Of a DNA stretch of 64,000 nucleotides, positions 48,101-54,402 are shown piece by piece. Position numbers and translations under genes: made by a program. Origin of the DNA: Sthenelais limicola (lineage: Eukaryota; Annelida; Polychaeta; Phyllodocida; Sigalionidae); the NCBI GenBank assembly GCA_942159475.1, contig OW804098.1, positions 118,631,374 to 118,695,373 of the forward strand, in the 5' to 3' direction. Position 1 is the first letter of the stretch. Every line of letters starts with the position of its first letter. The notes below the pieces were generated by a model. That model was not told the DNA's origin and did not search any database. It saw only the letters and a program-made list of their open reading frames with translations.

Positions 48101-49943
48101 TCGCAAAAAGTGGTTTTGAGATATCATTATTTTTGGAGAGACAAGGTCAAGCAGATTCCAATGATTGTAAACAATAGGACATTTAATATGTATTTCTATC
48201 TCTAAGTTTGGTATTTTAAGTCTGTGATATCTCTGAGTGCACATTTACTAGTAAAGTAGTTAGATATACTTTATAGTATGAGCTTGGCAGTGCTTACATA
48301 CATTCAATACACAATCTTGAAATTTGGCACATGTATTAATATGACTTGGAGCATTAGCTACCCACAGATTGAAATTATCTTGTGAATAAATCACTTTGAG
48401 AAATACCAGTTTTGCGATGTATGACTGATTTTCGTGAAACAAATCATAAATACCATGAGGTAAAACACACCATGGTCTGACGAGAGTAGAATCAATTCCC
48501 GGCACTCACCGACTATACCTATAGTAAGACGATAAGATGAGCCAGAAAATCACTAGGAGGGTCAGGGTTTCAGAGAATGTACTCCATGATGTATGATGTA
48601 ATACATGCTAGATAGTCATGTTTCTCATTTTGAATGTAACCCGGAGAGTGAACACAAAAAGAAAAATGTAATCATCATGATTGTTATCAAGCATTGAAAC
48701 AGGAGGCATAGCGCTAGAGAGCGCTGAGAGAATTGCAAATAGGAGATGGAGAGGGAGAGAGGGAGACATGTATTGGTAGAATAACAAAAATGACATTTAT
48801 TCATTTATTTATGTATTTATTTATTTATATGTTTATTTATTCATTTATATATTTATTCGCTTCCATTATAGGTGAAGGCTGAGGATGTCGGGGAGGTGAA
48901 GGCCGTTTATATCAGACATGACAACACAAGTCTTAAAAGAAGCTGGTTTTTGAAAAACGTAAATATCACTTTAGTTACATCAAAGTTTTTCATTTTCAAA
49001 AAATGATTTCTAGATGGTTATTCACTACAATACTATCTAGAAATTATTACTCTCAAATATCACTGATATCGCATATATAGTGTCTTTCCCCCGAGGCATT
49101 CAAAGCAGTTATATGAGATCTTTCGCAGAAAAATGAGTTACAAGTTGCAAAAAAATGGATTTTAAGATATCCCCATATTTGGAAAGATGAGATGAAGCAG
49201 ATTCCAATGGTAGTAAACAGTAGGACATCTAATAAGTACTTCTAAATTTCAAGTTTGATATTTTTATTTTTGAAAAACAAGTTTGCAATAATATCTTGGT
49301 AGACATTCACTAGTAAGGTGACCTTAAATGTACATGTATGCGGCACTCGGTGGAAGAACTGACTATTCGGGATAACTGTTTACTGAGAAAGTTAAATTAC
49401 CTATTTATAAAAAACATCAGCAAATTAAATGATTCTTGAATCGAATTGAATTGAATACGCTTTAATGAAATTCGGTAAATGTATTCATACTACAAATGTA
49501 CAAATACTACAAATGTATTCATACTACTTTGGAAAATATCAATTTTGCAAACTGTATTTCATTTCCTGACTTTTCCATCTCATATAGTATAAATAAAGTC
49601 CACACCTACCTTTCCTTTGCAGGTTTCTATAAAGAAGTACATATTAAACGAGGACAAAACACCAATACCTACTGATAGCTCAGGGCTGGAAATAGGGCAA
49701 AGGAGGAGTAACTCCGAGCTGGAGAGATACACAGGAGGGGTATACAAGGACTCCACCCCTAGTAGGACTCCCTACTTCACCAAGTACTCCTTTAGAGGCA
49801 ACACATGGCTCTCTGAGGAGGAGGGTGATGGAGAGGTGTTTGTCACCCTGGAGCAACCCAGGAGCACCCTGTACTATAAGTGTACCAACCATGAACATAC
49901 ACTACACGAGTGTACAAACTGTTTGCAAATGGAGTTGGACTAG
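18148..49943 (+). CDS. Four-PLAT-domain protein (LOXHD1-like), whole gene span
   Basis: Fifteen exons join in phase from ATG 18,148 to TAG 49,943: 37, 65, 174, 159, 169, 107, 159, 87, 136, 196, 49, 142, 185, 87 and 321 nt, total 2,073 nt, 690 residues. Four PLAT/LH2 domains lie at about residues 75-179, 224-345, 366-476 and 503-655. Each shows the YxVxVxTG start, a FxLxG strand in the middle and a WFLExV...F...WL end; the last two are the best preserved (TGDVDGEGGTDANVYITIIG in domain 4). PLAT beta-sandwiches bind lipid, membrane or protein partners. LOXHD1 proteins are strings of such domains, so a membrane-cytoskeleton adaptor role is an inference. There is no catalytic lipoxygenase domain, signal peptide or membrane helix. 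Residues 1-74 match nothing I know. Exon 8 is uncertain, and a two-gene model remains possible. Confidence 0.7.
19036..19100 (+). CDS. PLAT gene exon 2
   Basis: Acceptor TTTCAG, donor GTAAGT. Completes phase 1 from exon 1 and ends in phase 0. Encodes residues 13-34, with a CHLC pair. Confidence 0.65.
19250..19615 (+). mobile_element. Possible LINE 3'UTR in intron 2
   Basis: The stretch ends GTGCCTCCCTGAAAAAGGGC, GAAACTTTGG and AATAAA, which resembles the stem-plus-polyA end of CR1-like LINEs. No coding segment is seen. Tentative. Confidence 0.25.
20436..20609 (+). CDS. PLAT gene exon 3
   Basis: Acceptor TATTACAG, donor GTAAGT, phase 0 at both ends, 58 codons. The first half (residues 35-74) is a linker with ARKG at its end. 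From residue 75 the frame reads YHLKVVTGN, the first strand of PLAT domain 1. Confidence 0.8.
21519..21664. repeat. Palindrome P4
   Basis: Arms CTAATG..TAGTCCCCGTTGGTTGG and CCAACCAACGGGGACTA..CATTAG, with GGCCCTCTAAT/AGAGGGCC matches inside. It is immediately followed by palindrome P5 and overlaps its CATTAG end. Confidence 0.7.
21660..21787. repeat. Palindrome P5
   Basis: Arms ATTAGAGCCTTCGTTTATTG and CAATAAACTCAGGCTCTAAT, both with TAGAGGGC..TATGCC matches, around a nested GGCCTCCGGCC centre. Directly adjacent to P4. Confidence 0.75.
23233..23391 (+). CDS. PLAT gene exon 4
   Basis: Acceptor CATTTCAG, donor GTGAGT, 53 codons, phase 0. Encodes VSVKLIGGSGETDFLCLEK and ends NTITSLEIK, the central strands of PLAT domain 1. 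Confidence 0.85.
23612..23717 (+). pseudogene. Decayed duplicate of exon 5, copy 1
   Basis: An AG acceptor context (GTGTAG) and about 80 nt closely matching the 5' half of exon 5 (MGSEEKQQLYLDSLQLLDAV, then SDME). The match dissolves into an AATAAT repeat, with no donor and no 3' half. The frame stays open until the repeat. Confidence 0.75.
23779..23872 (+). pseudogene. Decayed duplicate of exon 5, copy 2
   Basis: A second match to the exon 5 start (MESEEKQQLYLETL), with an in-frame TAG directly after and the same run-out into AATAAT repeats. With copy 1 and the true exon it makes a triplicated unit of about 145-150 bp. Confidence 0.75.
23930..24098 (+). CDS. PLAT gene exon 5
   Basis: Acceptor AATATAG, donor GTGAGA, 56 codons plus 1 nt. 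Contains the end of PLAT domain 1: QLYLETLQLVD, then EYVFQHDDWLV. The basic linker that follows (NKKSTCRLVMKPSR) leads to domain 2. This is the only one of three copies with its 3' half and a donor. Confidence 0.85.
24424..24790 (+). repeat. Interspersed repeat, near-duplicate of 39,777-40,132
   Basis: About 360 bp starting CGCCGGAAGAACTGGCTAAA and ending ACTTGTGACTCATT matches 39,777-40,132 almost base for base. The first 100 bp look like a LINE 3' end with a GAATTGAATTGA tail. The rest is the right half of a MITE-B. The two copies are therefore the same composite element, multiplied recently. Confidence 0.7.
25159..25265 (+). CDS. PLAT gene exon 6
   Basis: Acceptor AAATAAG (weak pyrimidine tract), donor GTGAGT. 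Joins exon 5 in phase. A charged linker (EATEEENEEGKKKEE) is followed by CLYKIIVEEA, first strand of PLAT domain 2. Phase and homology support the weak acceptor. Confidence 0.75.
25400..25650. mobile_element. MITE with CAGTGTGC termini
   Basis: Inverted ends CAGTGTGCAACATA and TATGTTGCACACTG, 251 bp, flanked by TGAATG on both sides (25,394-25,399 and 25,651-25,656). Inside, GGTCTC/GAGACC motifs recur in both orientations. The CAG start would fit hAT-like or related families, but a 6-bp duplication does not settle which. Confidence 0.65.
27106..27264 (+). CDS. PLAT gene exon 7
   Basis: Acceptor TTATTCAG, donor GTAACA, 53 codons, phase 0. Encodes FVIELQGHLRRSEPTEL, then VEIFFLRSG and ends LQSLKIK, the same place as SLEIK in exon 4. 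Central strands of PLAT domain 2. Confidence 0.8.
27330..27965 (+). repeat. Pyrimidine-rich dispersed repeat, copy 2
   Basis: CCCTCTTCTCTGTCTTTCAT and related tracts, a second tract at 27,725-27,790 with a run of 14 or so C, then GGAGCTTTCCCAGGCTATAA and the same 3' segment as at 5,970-6,110 (CACCCCAAATACCTTCACAA). Confidence 0.55.
28644..28928 (-). mobile_element. LINE ORF2 C-terminal fragment
   Basis: A 94-codon minus-strand frame has the non-LTR reverse transcriptase tail: YRKSYLYSMPNLWNGLPQKS, then WKEFRCYLKREY. Only the end of the protein is present, so the copy is 5'-truncated. Related in kind to the fragment at 9,421. Confidence 0.55.
28992..29185. mobile_element. MITE-B fragment, left half
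   Basis: GTGATGTTTTATAGAAAATG, then GTCACAGGTCGCAAAAATGG and B interior. It breaks at CACTGCAAAGGC near 29,190, where unrelated sequence with AACGG...CCGTT matches begins. The same kind of junction (TTGCAGTG) is seen at 37,445, suggesting another element inserted in B copies at both sites. Confidence 0.5.
30208..30246 (+). CDS. Possible alternative first exon inside intron 7
   Basis: ATG in a strong context (CACAAGATGG) opens 13 codons (MADPRELRNMCMK) that end at a perfect donor, GTAAGT, in phase 0. The local sequence is richer in CpG than its surroundings. Its phase would allow splicing to exon 8 or exon 9 of the PLAT gene, giving a shorter isoform, but it could equally start an unrelated nested gene. 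No transcript evidence. Confidence 0.3.
30247..34053. other. Intronic stretch without recognised genes
   Basis: AT-rich sequence within the 6.8-kb intron 7. Apart from the inverted-repeat element at 33.16 kb and a short copy of the pyrimidine-rich repeat start at 33.06 kb, I see no coding or repeat signal I can name. Confidence 0.4.
33157..33494. mobile_element. Inverted-repeat element with CCGTAGTGGCCCG ends
   Basis: Ends CCGTAGTGGCCCGTTTATAA and its mirror TTATGAACGGGCCACTACGG, 338 bp, flanked by TA at both sides (33,155 and 33,495). ATAAGCC/GGCTTAT phrases repeat inside. TA flanks would fit a Tc1/mariner-type non-autonomous element. Non-coding. Confidence 0.65.
34073..34159 (+). CDS. PLAT gene exon 8 (uncertain)
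   Basis: Using the acceptor CACCTAAG, 29 open codons (NELVLKIWKENNSINRNGRR...) end at GTTAGT, phase 0 at both ends, like exon 14 (also 87 nt). The stronger acceptor TTTTTCAG 19 nt upstream (34,053) would put the join out of phase with exon 7. KIWKENNS resembles the IRHDNTS stretch of PLAT domains, but the expected WFLEKV end appears only in the +1 frame (GAGLYFLRV). So it may be a cassette exon, an exon with a 1-nt frameshift, or a decaying copy. Confidence 0.4.
34500..35525 (+). repeat. Minisatellite, about 20-bp unit
   Basis: About 50 units of CCCCTCACTCATACACYCYA type. Between 34,560 and 34,870 two variants alternate (…CATACACTCTA and …AACACACCCCA), forming a 40-bp higher-order unit. A CT-rich tract (34,235-34,490) precedes it. 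The long plus-strand frames here are artefacts. Confidence 0.9.
35741..36720 (+). CDS. Possible alternative terminal exon and 3'UTR
   Basis: Acceptor CTTCTTTTAG ends at 35,740. Joined to exon 8 in phase 0 it adds ETMN and a TGA at 35,753-35,755. AATAAA at 36,687 and again at 37,026 could end a transcript; the sequences around the two signals are themselves alike (TGTAATAAAGAA). If used, this would end a shorter protein with only two PLAT domains. Confidence 0.3.
36687..36692 (+). terminator. Candidate polyadenylation signal AATAAA
   Basis: AATAAA followed by a T/G-rich stretch; a second one lies at 37,026-37,031 in a similar context. It would serve the alternative terminal exon at 35,741. 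Confidence 0.3.
37440..37655. mobile_element. MITE-B fragment, right half
   Basis: B interior (TAGGACGACCTTCGAAACGC) and a degraded right end (TTGTGACTCATTTCTACTCA). The left part is replaced at a GCAGTG junction by sequence with several AACCGTCTTC/GAAGACGG motifs in opposite directions (37,280-37,440). Confidence 0.5.
38223..38358 (+). CDS. PLAT gene exon 9
   Basis: Acceptor TCTTTCAG, donor GTAAGC, 45 codons plus 1 nt. Encodes the end of PLAT domain 2 (PVTVIDMQNKEYYLF) and a basic linker. It starts in phase 0, so it can follow exon 8 or, by skipping, exon 7. Confidence 0.75.
38437..38700. mobile_element. MITE-B fragment, left half
   Basis: GTGATGTGTTGCATGAAAAT, then CAGTCACCAATCGCAAAAC and B interior. 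The right end is not recognisable. Confidence 0.5.
39466..40175. mobile_element. MITE-A copy split by a composite MITE-B
   Basis: Left A end GGGTGAAATTTCCAG and right A end CTGAAGATCTGACCC are flanked by AAGT on both sides (39,462-39,465 and 40,176-40,179). Inside lies a MITE-B left end (GTGATGTGTTTCAGG at 39,661), then the block shared with 24,424-24,790, ending at ACTTGTGACTCATT. The A element is therefore the older insertion. Confidence 0.75.
41706..41838. mobile_element. MITE-B fragment
   Basis: GATGTGTTTCTGGAAAATG joined directly to TTTTTTCACAAGATC, lacking about 35 bp present in the full copy at 42,159. The rest is nearly identical to that copy up to ATAATATCCTTTAG. Confidence 0.6.
42159..42562. 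mobile_element. MITE-B copy
   Basis: Both inverted repeats present (GATGTGTTTCTGGAAAATG and the mirror ending ACATCAC), about 404 bp, with AT-rich flanks. Confidence 0.8.
43588..43783 (+). CDS. PLAT gene exon 10
   Basis: Acceptor ATTGTAG, donor GTGAGA, phase 1 in and phase 2 out. Encodes MNVEVVTGNYPYAGTDCHIQ, IVLFGLLG and ends GPVQKIR, the first two thirds of PLAT domain 3. Its last 27 nt or so are the head of the tandem array that follows. Confidence 0.85.
43757..44100 (+). repeat. Tandem repeat built from an exon end and its splice donor
   Basis: About six units of 50-62 bp. The first is the real exon 10 end: GTTGGGCCTGTACAGAAAAT, then AAGGTGAGAT. Later copies keep the exon-like part and a donor (AAGGTGAGAT or AAGGTAAGAT), while the spacer between them diverges. 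Confidence 0.85.
44184..44365. repeat. Palindrome P6
   Basis: Arms AATAAATAGATGGAAC...GAAGTCTGTACACTTG are mirrored at the right (CAAGTGTACA..., GTGTACAGACTTC, GTTCCATATTTATT). The centre contains GAGGGCGTTAGCCCGAG, the same loop type as P3. The right arm has a small duplication (ACACTATA twice). Confidence 0.7.
44710..44758 (+). CDS. PLAT gene exon 11
   Basis: Acceptor GTTTTGCAG, donor GTATGT, 49 nt, completing phase 2. Encodes IIKDAKGESPDWFLEK, the signature WFLEK of PLAT domain 3. Confidence 0.85.
44993..45090. repeat. Palindrome P7
   Basis: Arms TTGTGGTTTGGAGGGAATAG and its mirror CTCTTCCCTCCAAACCACA, with TGTGATAGA/TCTATCACA matches towards the centre (CTCGCTATCGCTCG). Confidence 0.7.
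45330..45471 (+). CDS. PLAT gene exon 12
   Basis: Acceptor TTCTGTAG, donor GTGAAT, 47 codons plus 1 nt. Residues 447-449 (VVL) are followed by three exact copies of DDRQGL (45,339-45,392), then TVFPCCRWI, the closing strand of PLAT domain 3. One copy is the normal strand-loop; the extra two are an in-frame 18-nt expansion. Confidence 0.85.
45725..45870 (+). mobile_element. LINE or SINE 3' end with ATCTT tail
   Basis: Ends AATAAAGTAGTATC followed by TTATCTTATCTTA. A short repeated tail after a GC-richer body is typical of the 3' end of non-LTR elements. No coding part. Confidence 0.4.
46019..47155. mobile_element. Non-autonomous element with TTAGACGCGATTTGATCAGA ends
   Basis: Terminal inverted repeats of about 21 bp (TTAGACGCGATTTGATCAGA and its mirror) bound 1,137 bp. 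Subterminal inverted phrases AAAGCCGAAACACC and GTGTTTCGGCTTTA lie about 180 and 110 bp inside the left and right ends. No long coding frame. The right end touches palindrome P8 at 47,157. Confidence 0.6.
47157..47275. repeat. Palindrome P8
   Basis: Arms AGCACTATTACCCTCGGTTT and AAACCGAGGGGTAATAATGCT, each about 52 nt, around CTCGGGCAAGCCCTCGGG. Very strong hairpin. Confidence 0.8.
47523..47757. mobile_element. MITE-A copy with ATAT target duplication
   Basis: Full-length A element in intron 12, about 65 bp before exon 13. ATAT at 47,519-47,522 and 47,758-47,761. Confidence 0.8.
47824..48008 (+). CDS. PLAT gene exon 13
   Basis: Acceptor CAATTCCAG, donor GTATGT. Joins exon 12 in phase. Encodes YDVLVKTGDVDGEGGTDANV and YITIIG, the canonical first half of PLAT domain 4, and ends GAGAADNFT. 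Confidence 0.9.
48071..48449. mobile_element. MITE-B copy (diverged)
   Basis: Ends GTCATGAGTTTCAGGGAAAT and a mutated mirror (TTTCGTGAAACAAATCAT) with full B interior, in intron 13. Confidence 0.65.
48872..48958 (+). CDS. PLAT gene exon 14
   Basis: Acceptor CATTATAG, donor GTAAAT, 29 codons, phase 0. Encodes VKAEDVGEVKAVYIRHDNTS and ends SWFLKN, the WFL signature of PLAT domain 4. Confidence 0.9.
49112..49575. mobile_element. MITE-B copy, rearranged
   Basis: Left end with GAAAAATGAGTTACAAG and B interior; a right end (ATATCAATTTTGCAAACTG) near 49,540. In the middle lies a fragment (GGAAGAACTGACTATTCGG..GAATTGAATTGAAT) related to the LINE-like tail at 24,424. Confidence 0.5.
49623..49943 (+). 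CDS. PLAT gene exon 15 (stop codon)
   Basis: Acceptor CTTTGCAG, phase 0, 106 codons and TAG at 49,941-49,943. It finishes PLAT domain 4 (VSIKKYILNED, then YSFRGNTWLSEEEGDGEVFV) with a polar insert of about 45 residues between the two strands. The C-terminus carries a Cys/His cluster (KCTNHEHTLHECTNC) that I cannot assign. Confidence 0.85.
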   Translation, partial: VSIKKYILNEDKTPIPTDSSGLEIGQRRSNSELERYTGGVYKDSTPSRTPYFTKYSFRGNTWLSEEEGDGEVFVTLEQPRSTLYYKCTNHEHTLHECTNCLQMELD

Positions 49944-50036
49944 TTGAACTTTTGTTATTTTATTCAGATGTATTTTAAAAATGATATCAAGCATATACTG
50001 GCTTAAGATATGCAGGACACACATTTTATTACCATG

Positions 50037-50300
50037 CGAATGAGAGAGAGTCACTAGTCGCAAAAATGGATATTGAGATATCATCATATTTGAAAAGATG
50101 AGATCGAGCCGGTTTCAATGATAGTAAACAGTAGGACATATACTATATTTACATACTTCATATTTTTATTTTTGAAAAAAATGTGTTTTGGGAGCATACT
50201 TACTGGAAAGTAGTGAAAAATACTCTATAAGATGACCCTAGAAAAGCAAGCATATATACTCATACACTGTCTTGTAATTTGGTAAATGCATGTATACTAT
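50037..50300. mobile_element. MITE-B fragment, left half
   Basis: GAATGAGAGAGAGTCACTAG and TCGCAAAAATGGAT followed by B interior, in the 3' flank of the PLAT gene. Confidence 0.5.
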
Positions 50301-51189
50301 GATAGGATTAACGAGGTCGGTTTCTGACTTTGTGTACAGTAATTCAGAAACTAACGGCGTTACATCCAATTTTTATACCACAATCTCATATTATAAAATA
50401 AAATGAATAAACAAACTATTTATTTATCCCCCTTCACTCCAATGACCTGCCATATTGATTTTCGATACCTAAGTGCTAGACAAGCGTATTTCGGATTGGC
50501 TAATCAACGATGGCGGGGAGGGAATATGACTTCACAAGTAGGCGTGACGTCATGAGCGAGCATGAAGTGAACCAATAAGAAAGCTTCTTATACGTAGGCA
50601 AAAAATATTGCGTAATATTTTTCACACATTGATGCCTTCATCAAAACACGATAGTATGTATCCACCCATATGCAGTGTGTACAACCCCCAATCATGGTAT
50701 AAGACTTCAAACAATACATACTCCAAAAGTTAGAAGATTCCTAATATTATTGATTACGCTTTTTACAAAATACACTATTGACAACACTATTACAATGGAG
50801 GACAGTTTGATGTGTCAACACTTTTTGACTTGAAGACGATTTAACTCCTAAACACTTTTTGACTTAAAGACGTTATACCTCCTAAACGTTCTGGAAAACG
50901 TTTTTGGAAAATAAGCGTGGTGGCAAAAAAAGCGTCTTCATGAATGTTTAGAATGAGGACAATTTCATTTTCAGTGTAGATAAAATGAAAAATAAAAGAG
51001 CAAAGAAGAAGAAATCGATTTGATGGATTAAGCTTTAAACCAAGGAAGAAATAATAAGAAATCGATACAAAGATCCTGCTACACCTGGTAGCTACCAAGG
51101 ACCAAATGAGACATTGCAAAGTATAAAAAAGGATAAATAAACAGGCATGTTTCATCACAATTCCCTAGAAATCATGTTAACATTGACAC

Positions 51190-51546
51190 AATTGATCAAA
51201 TTTGGGATTCTGGTACAGCCAATATGTATATATTAAGAAAGAAAAATGACAACTTTAAATGTTATCTCCTTGCAATTGATTTATTTAGTCGATTTATATG
51301 GGTGCAGCCCTTAAGTAAGTAAGTATGAGGTGAAAAGAGATTTTACTACAATATTTGCAGAAGGTAGAAAAACCGCAAGCACTTCGCACTGATATGGGTA
51401 GGGAATATAATAATGTAAAACTGAAACGATATATGAAACAGAAAGTTGTTTTTATGTACTTTACGAACAACTCTACACATGCAAACTATGCAGGCAGGCA
51501 GTTAATCACATTTCTTATGAGCTGCCTGCTCCAAAACAGAATATAA
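51190..51546 (+). pseudogene. Integrase-like fragment, Polinton/Maverick or retroelement type
   Basis: Two frames joined by a frameshift at an AAGTAAGTAAG run. The first reads CYLLAIDLFSRFIWVQPL (the D64-type Asp of an rve integrase core). The second reads QALRTDMGREYNN (second Asp) and later NYAGRQL, where active enzymes have A-E-R: the third acidic residue is Gly here. The zinc-binding N-terminus and the rest are absent. The pattern suits Polinton-like integrases best, but a retrotransposon origin is possible. A dead fragment lying between two convergent host genes. Confidence 0.5.
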
Positions 51547-51761
51547 TGTGTGTTGTCTATGTGAACCAACCCTGCCACATATTTGACCAGAACTCATCGT
51601 TAAACACAGGTCCACATTACATTATGTATTACAAAACATCGCCTCAGGATTATACACCACACACTGTATCAGCAGTCTTCAATATCAGTCATTAATTCTT
51701 TTAGTCTGAGTTTTTTTTTTGGTATGAACATCAATCAGCAAAAGAAAATTTAAAAAAGTAG

Positions 51762-51767
51762 TTTATT
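51762..51767 (-). terminator. Candidate polyadenylation signal, minus-strand gene
   Basis: AATAAA on the minus strand, about 115 bp after the stop codon at 51,882. Confidence 0.45.
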
Positions 51768-51881
51768 TCTGCCTGTAATGAAGCCTTTTAAAAACAAAAG
51801 TGGATAACTTTTATGGTGGATCTATATTCCCACAGGTTTATCCTCTAATTCAGGTTCAGCCTCTAATGCAGGTTCAGCCTC

Positions 51882-52052
51882 TTATTTTAAAGCAGTGAGA
51901 CCCATTCTGTCCATCTCAGTGATGAGTTCCAACTGTGTTGCAAACATGTCCTTTAGATGGCGATGCATGTCCAGGTCAAAGTCTTTATGCAACAGTTTGT
52001 ACATATCTTCTTTGAGACAAAGTACTTCCAATAACTGATCTGTGTCCCGGGC
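51882..52052 (-). CDS. Last exon of an unrecognised minus-strand gene
   Basis: Acceptor TCTGTTAGAG, then 56 codons and TAA. The protein segment (ARDTDQLLEVLCLKEDMYKL ... ELITEMDRMGLTALK) is charged and probably helical, with heptad-like leucines. It joins the exon at 62,700 in phase 0. I do not recognise the family. The gene is tail-to-tail with the PLAT gene, 1.9 kb apart. Confidence 0.6.
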   Translation of the reverse strand, partial: ARDTDQLLEVLCLKEDMYKLLHKDFDLDMHRHLKDMFATQLELITEMDRMGLTALK

Positions 52053-52137
52053 CTCTAACAGAAAAGGACATGGTATTGTTATTAATTACTTTATGCAGCT
52101 TTAATTGGCATGCAAATAAAGAATGGTGGTGACATAT

Positions 52138-52545
52138 GTGATGTGTTTTAGGAAAATGAGTCACAAGTCGCAAAATTGTTATCTTACAAAGGGATTTATC
52201 CACAGGATATATTTGTGGGAATGTTTTAATTTTTGGGATGCTTAAAGCCTCTTGTAGCCTGAATACATGTACCGAATTTCAGGACACTGTACTAAATATA
52301 TCTATCTATTTCCAGGGTTGTCGTAATAAACATATTTAGGTACTTTACTAGTAATTGCTCACCCCAAAGTACTGCAAACTTTGTTTTCAATAATAAAAAT
52401 ATAACACTTAAAATATAGAAATGCATATTAAATGTCCAACTGTTTACTATCATTAGAATCGGCTTGATCTCCTCTTTTCAAACAAAGTAATATCTCAAAA
52501 TCCATTTTTTGCGACTTAAGACTCATTTTCCTAAAAACGGATCAC
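52138..52545. mobile_element. MITE-B copy with ATAT target duplication
   Basis: GTGATGTGTTTTAGGAAAAT at left, mirror ending GGATCAC at right, 408 bp. ATAT at 52,134-52,137 and 52,546-52,549. Confidence 0.8.
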
Positions 52546-52878
52546 ATATTACTATTGCTATAATGGGTTACTATGTATTGGCATACAGTCAATAGGGTTT
52601 GTATGAAACTGTCAGTAGGAACCAAACTATAATACATACTAGCGAATAAAAGAATTATTATACCAAATGGCATGCTGCAGGTTTATAATTTGGTTGAAAC
52701 AAGATTAAAGAAAGGAACAAGTCTGATCTTCAGCTTGTTGATACCTGGTTATTAAGCTACAGAGAACCATTTCATTAGTGTTACATACTGATTTGTCAGC
52801 TTATTTAGTATTTACTTTACTTGTATGCTAATTACAGTATTTCTGGCCATAACAACGATTGAATACTTTGCATTATTT

Positions 52879-53290
52879 GTGATGCGTTTCAGGAAAATGA
52901 GTCATAAGTCGCAAAAAAAAAGATTTTGAGATACCATTATATTTGAAAAGATGAGATCAGGCCGATTCCAATGATATTAGTAAACAGTCTAATAATTTAA
53001 TAAGTATTTCTAGATTTTACGTTTGATATTTTCGTTTTTGAAAAAAATAGTTTCTATTATTTCTGGGGGTCAATAAACAGTAAAGTACCTAAATGTAGTC
53101 CATATGACGACCTTTAAAACGAAAGGATTTATTATATAGATTGTCCTGAAACTAAATACATCGATTGATATAACTATAAGTGATAAACCTCCCAAAAATT
53201 AGAACATTCGAATAATGTGATCTTGTGAAAAAAACACTTTGAAAAATATCAATTTTGCGACTTATGACTCATTTTCCTGAAACACATCAC
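52879..53290. mobile_element. MITE-B copy with ATTT target duplication
   Basis: GTGATGCGTTTCAGGAAAAT at left, mirror ending ACACATCAC at right, 412 bp. ATTT is repeated directly at 52,875-52,878 and 53,291-53,294, showing that the target duplication is 4 bp and not part of the inverted repeat. Confidence 0.85.
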
Positions 53291-53570
53291 ATTTGCATCA
53301 TGGGTGTCTATTACAAGCATTATTACACACGTGAGCAGTTAGAAAGGTGCCGTTTGGGGATGCCGTTCGGTTGATACGAACCGCTCACGTGTGCCGTTCG
53401 GCCAAAGACGCAATTTGATTGGTGCAGCGTAGGCCAGATGACGTCGTCCCGACCGCGTAACCTAGCCTACAAATTGCGGTGAATGAAGCCTCCTCGAGCT
53501 AAACTATAGGCTTAACAAGTTAAATTTATTTTTTAACATCCAAATAGAGTGTGTAATAAATAGCAAATGG

Positions 53571-53691
53571 CCCTCTGTTCGGGTTCAAACTGATCTCGAC
53601 CCATCAGAAAACGGGAACTCATCCCTTCGGGGTTCGTCCCGTTTTCTGATGGGTCTCGATCAGTTTGAACCCTCCATCGGGCCATTTGCTA
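53571..53691. repeat. Palindrome P9
   Basis: Arms TAGCAAATGGCCCTC..GGGTTCAAACTGATC are mirrored at the right (GATCAGTTTGAACCCTC..GGGCCATTTGCTA), around CATCCCTTCGGGG. About 55-nt arms. Confidence 0.8.
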
Positions 53692-53815
53692 TAATAACAG
53701 CACACATGAGTGATTATGAAAAACTGAAGCCACCCCAATCAGCACGGTAATAACTGATCAAATATGTAATAATACCATAAGTGCTGCTCAAACCTTTCTA
53801 CCTATTTATACTTGT

Positions 53816-54050
53816 ACTAGCAAAGTACCCGTCCTCCTGACGGTCAACCTCTCTCCCAACACTTCCCCCTCTCCCTCTTTTCCCTCCCCCTCTTCTCTGA
53901 CTTTCAAACCTGGTTTTCTCTCCCTACCCCATTTCCGATTTCACCCCCCCTCTCCCTCCCCTCTTCCTCATGCTACCGCTCCCCTCTCCCCCTTCCCCCA
54001 CATCCGCTCCTTCACCTCTTTCCCCCTGTTCATGGATGGTCACTTCCTCA
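53816..54050 (+). repeat. Pyrimidine-rich dispersed repeat, copy 3
   Basis: It starts CTAGCAAAGTACCCGTCCTC, followed by the same CCCTCTCTCC tract as at 5.7 and 27.3 kb. Confidence 0.55.
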
Positions 54051-54402
54051 TTATATGAATATAGAAAATATCCCTGATGAAGATCACTCCACAATTGTGA
54101 TGTGTTTCAGGGAAATGGGTCATAAGTCGCAAAATTGATATTTTTCAAAGTGTTTTTTTTACAAGATCTCTTTATTGAAATGTTCTGATTTTTAGAGGGC
54201 TTAGCACTTATGAATCCATGTAACAAATTTCGGGACATTGTATTAAATATATCATTACGTTTTGAAGGCCTTCGTATGGAGTATATTTAGTTACTTTACT
54301 GGTAATTACCCTTCCAGAAACATTCCAAACTTTTTTTTTCAAAAATAAAAATATCAAACTTGAAATATGGAAATACTTATTACGTGTCATAGTGTTAACT
54401 AT

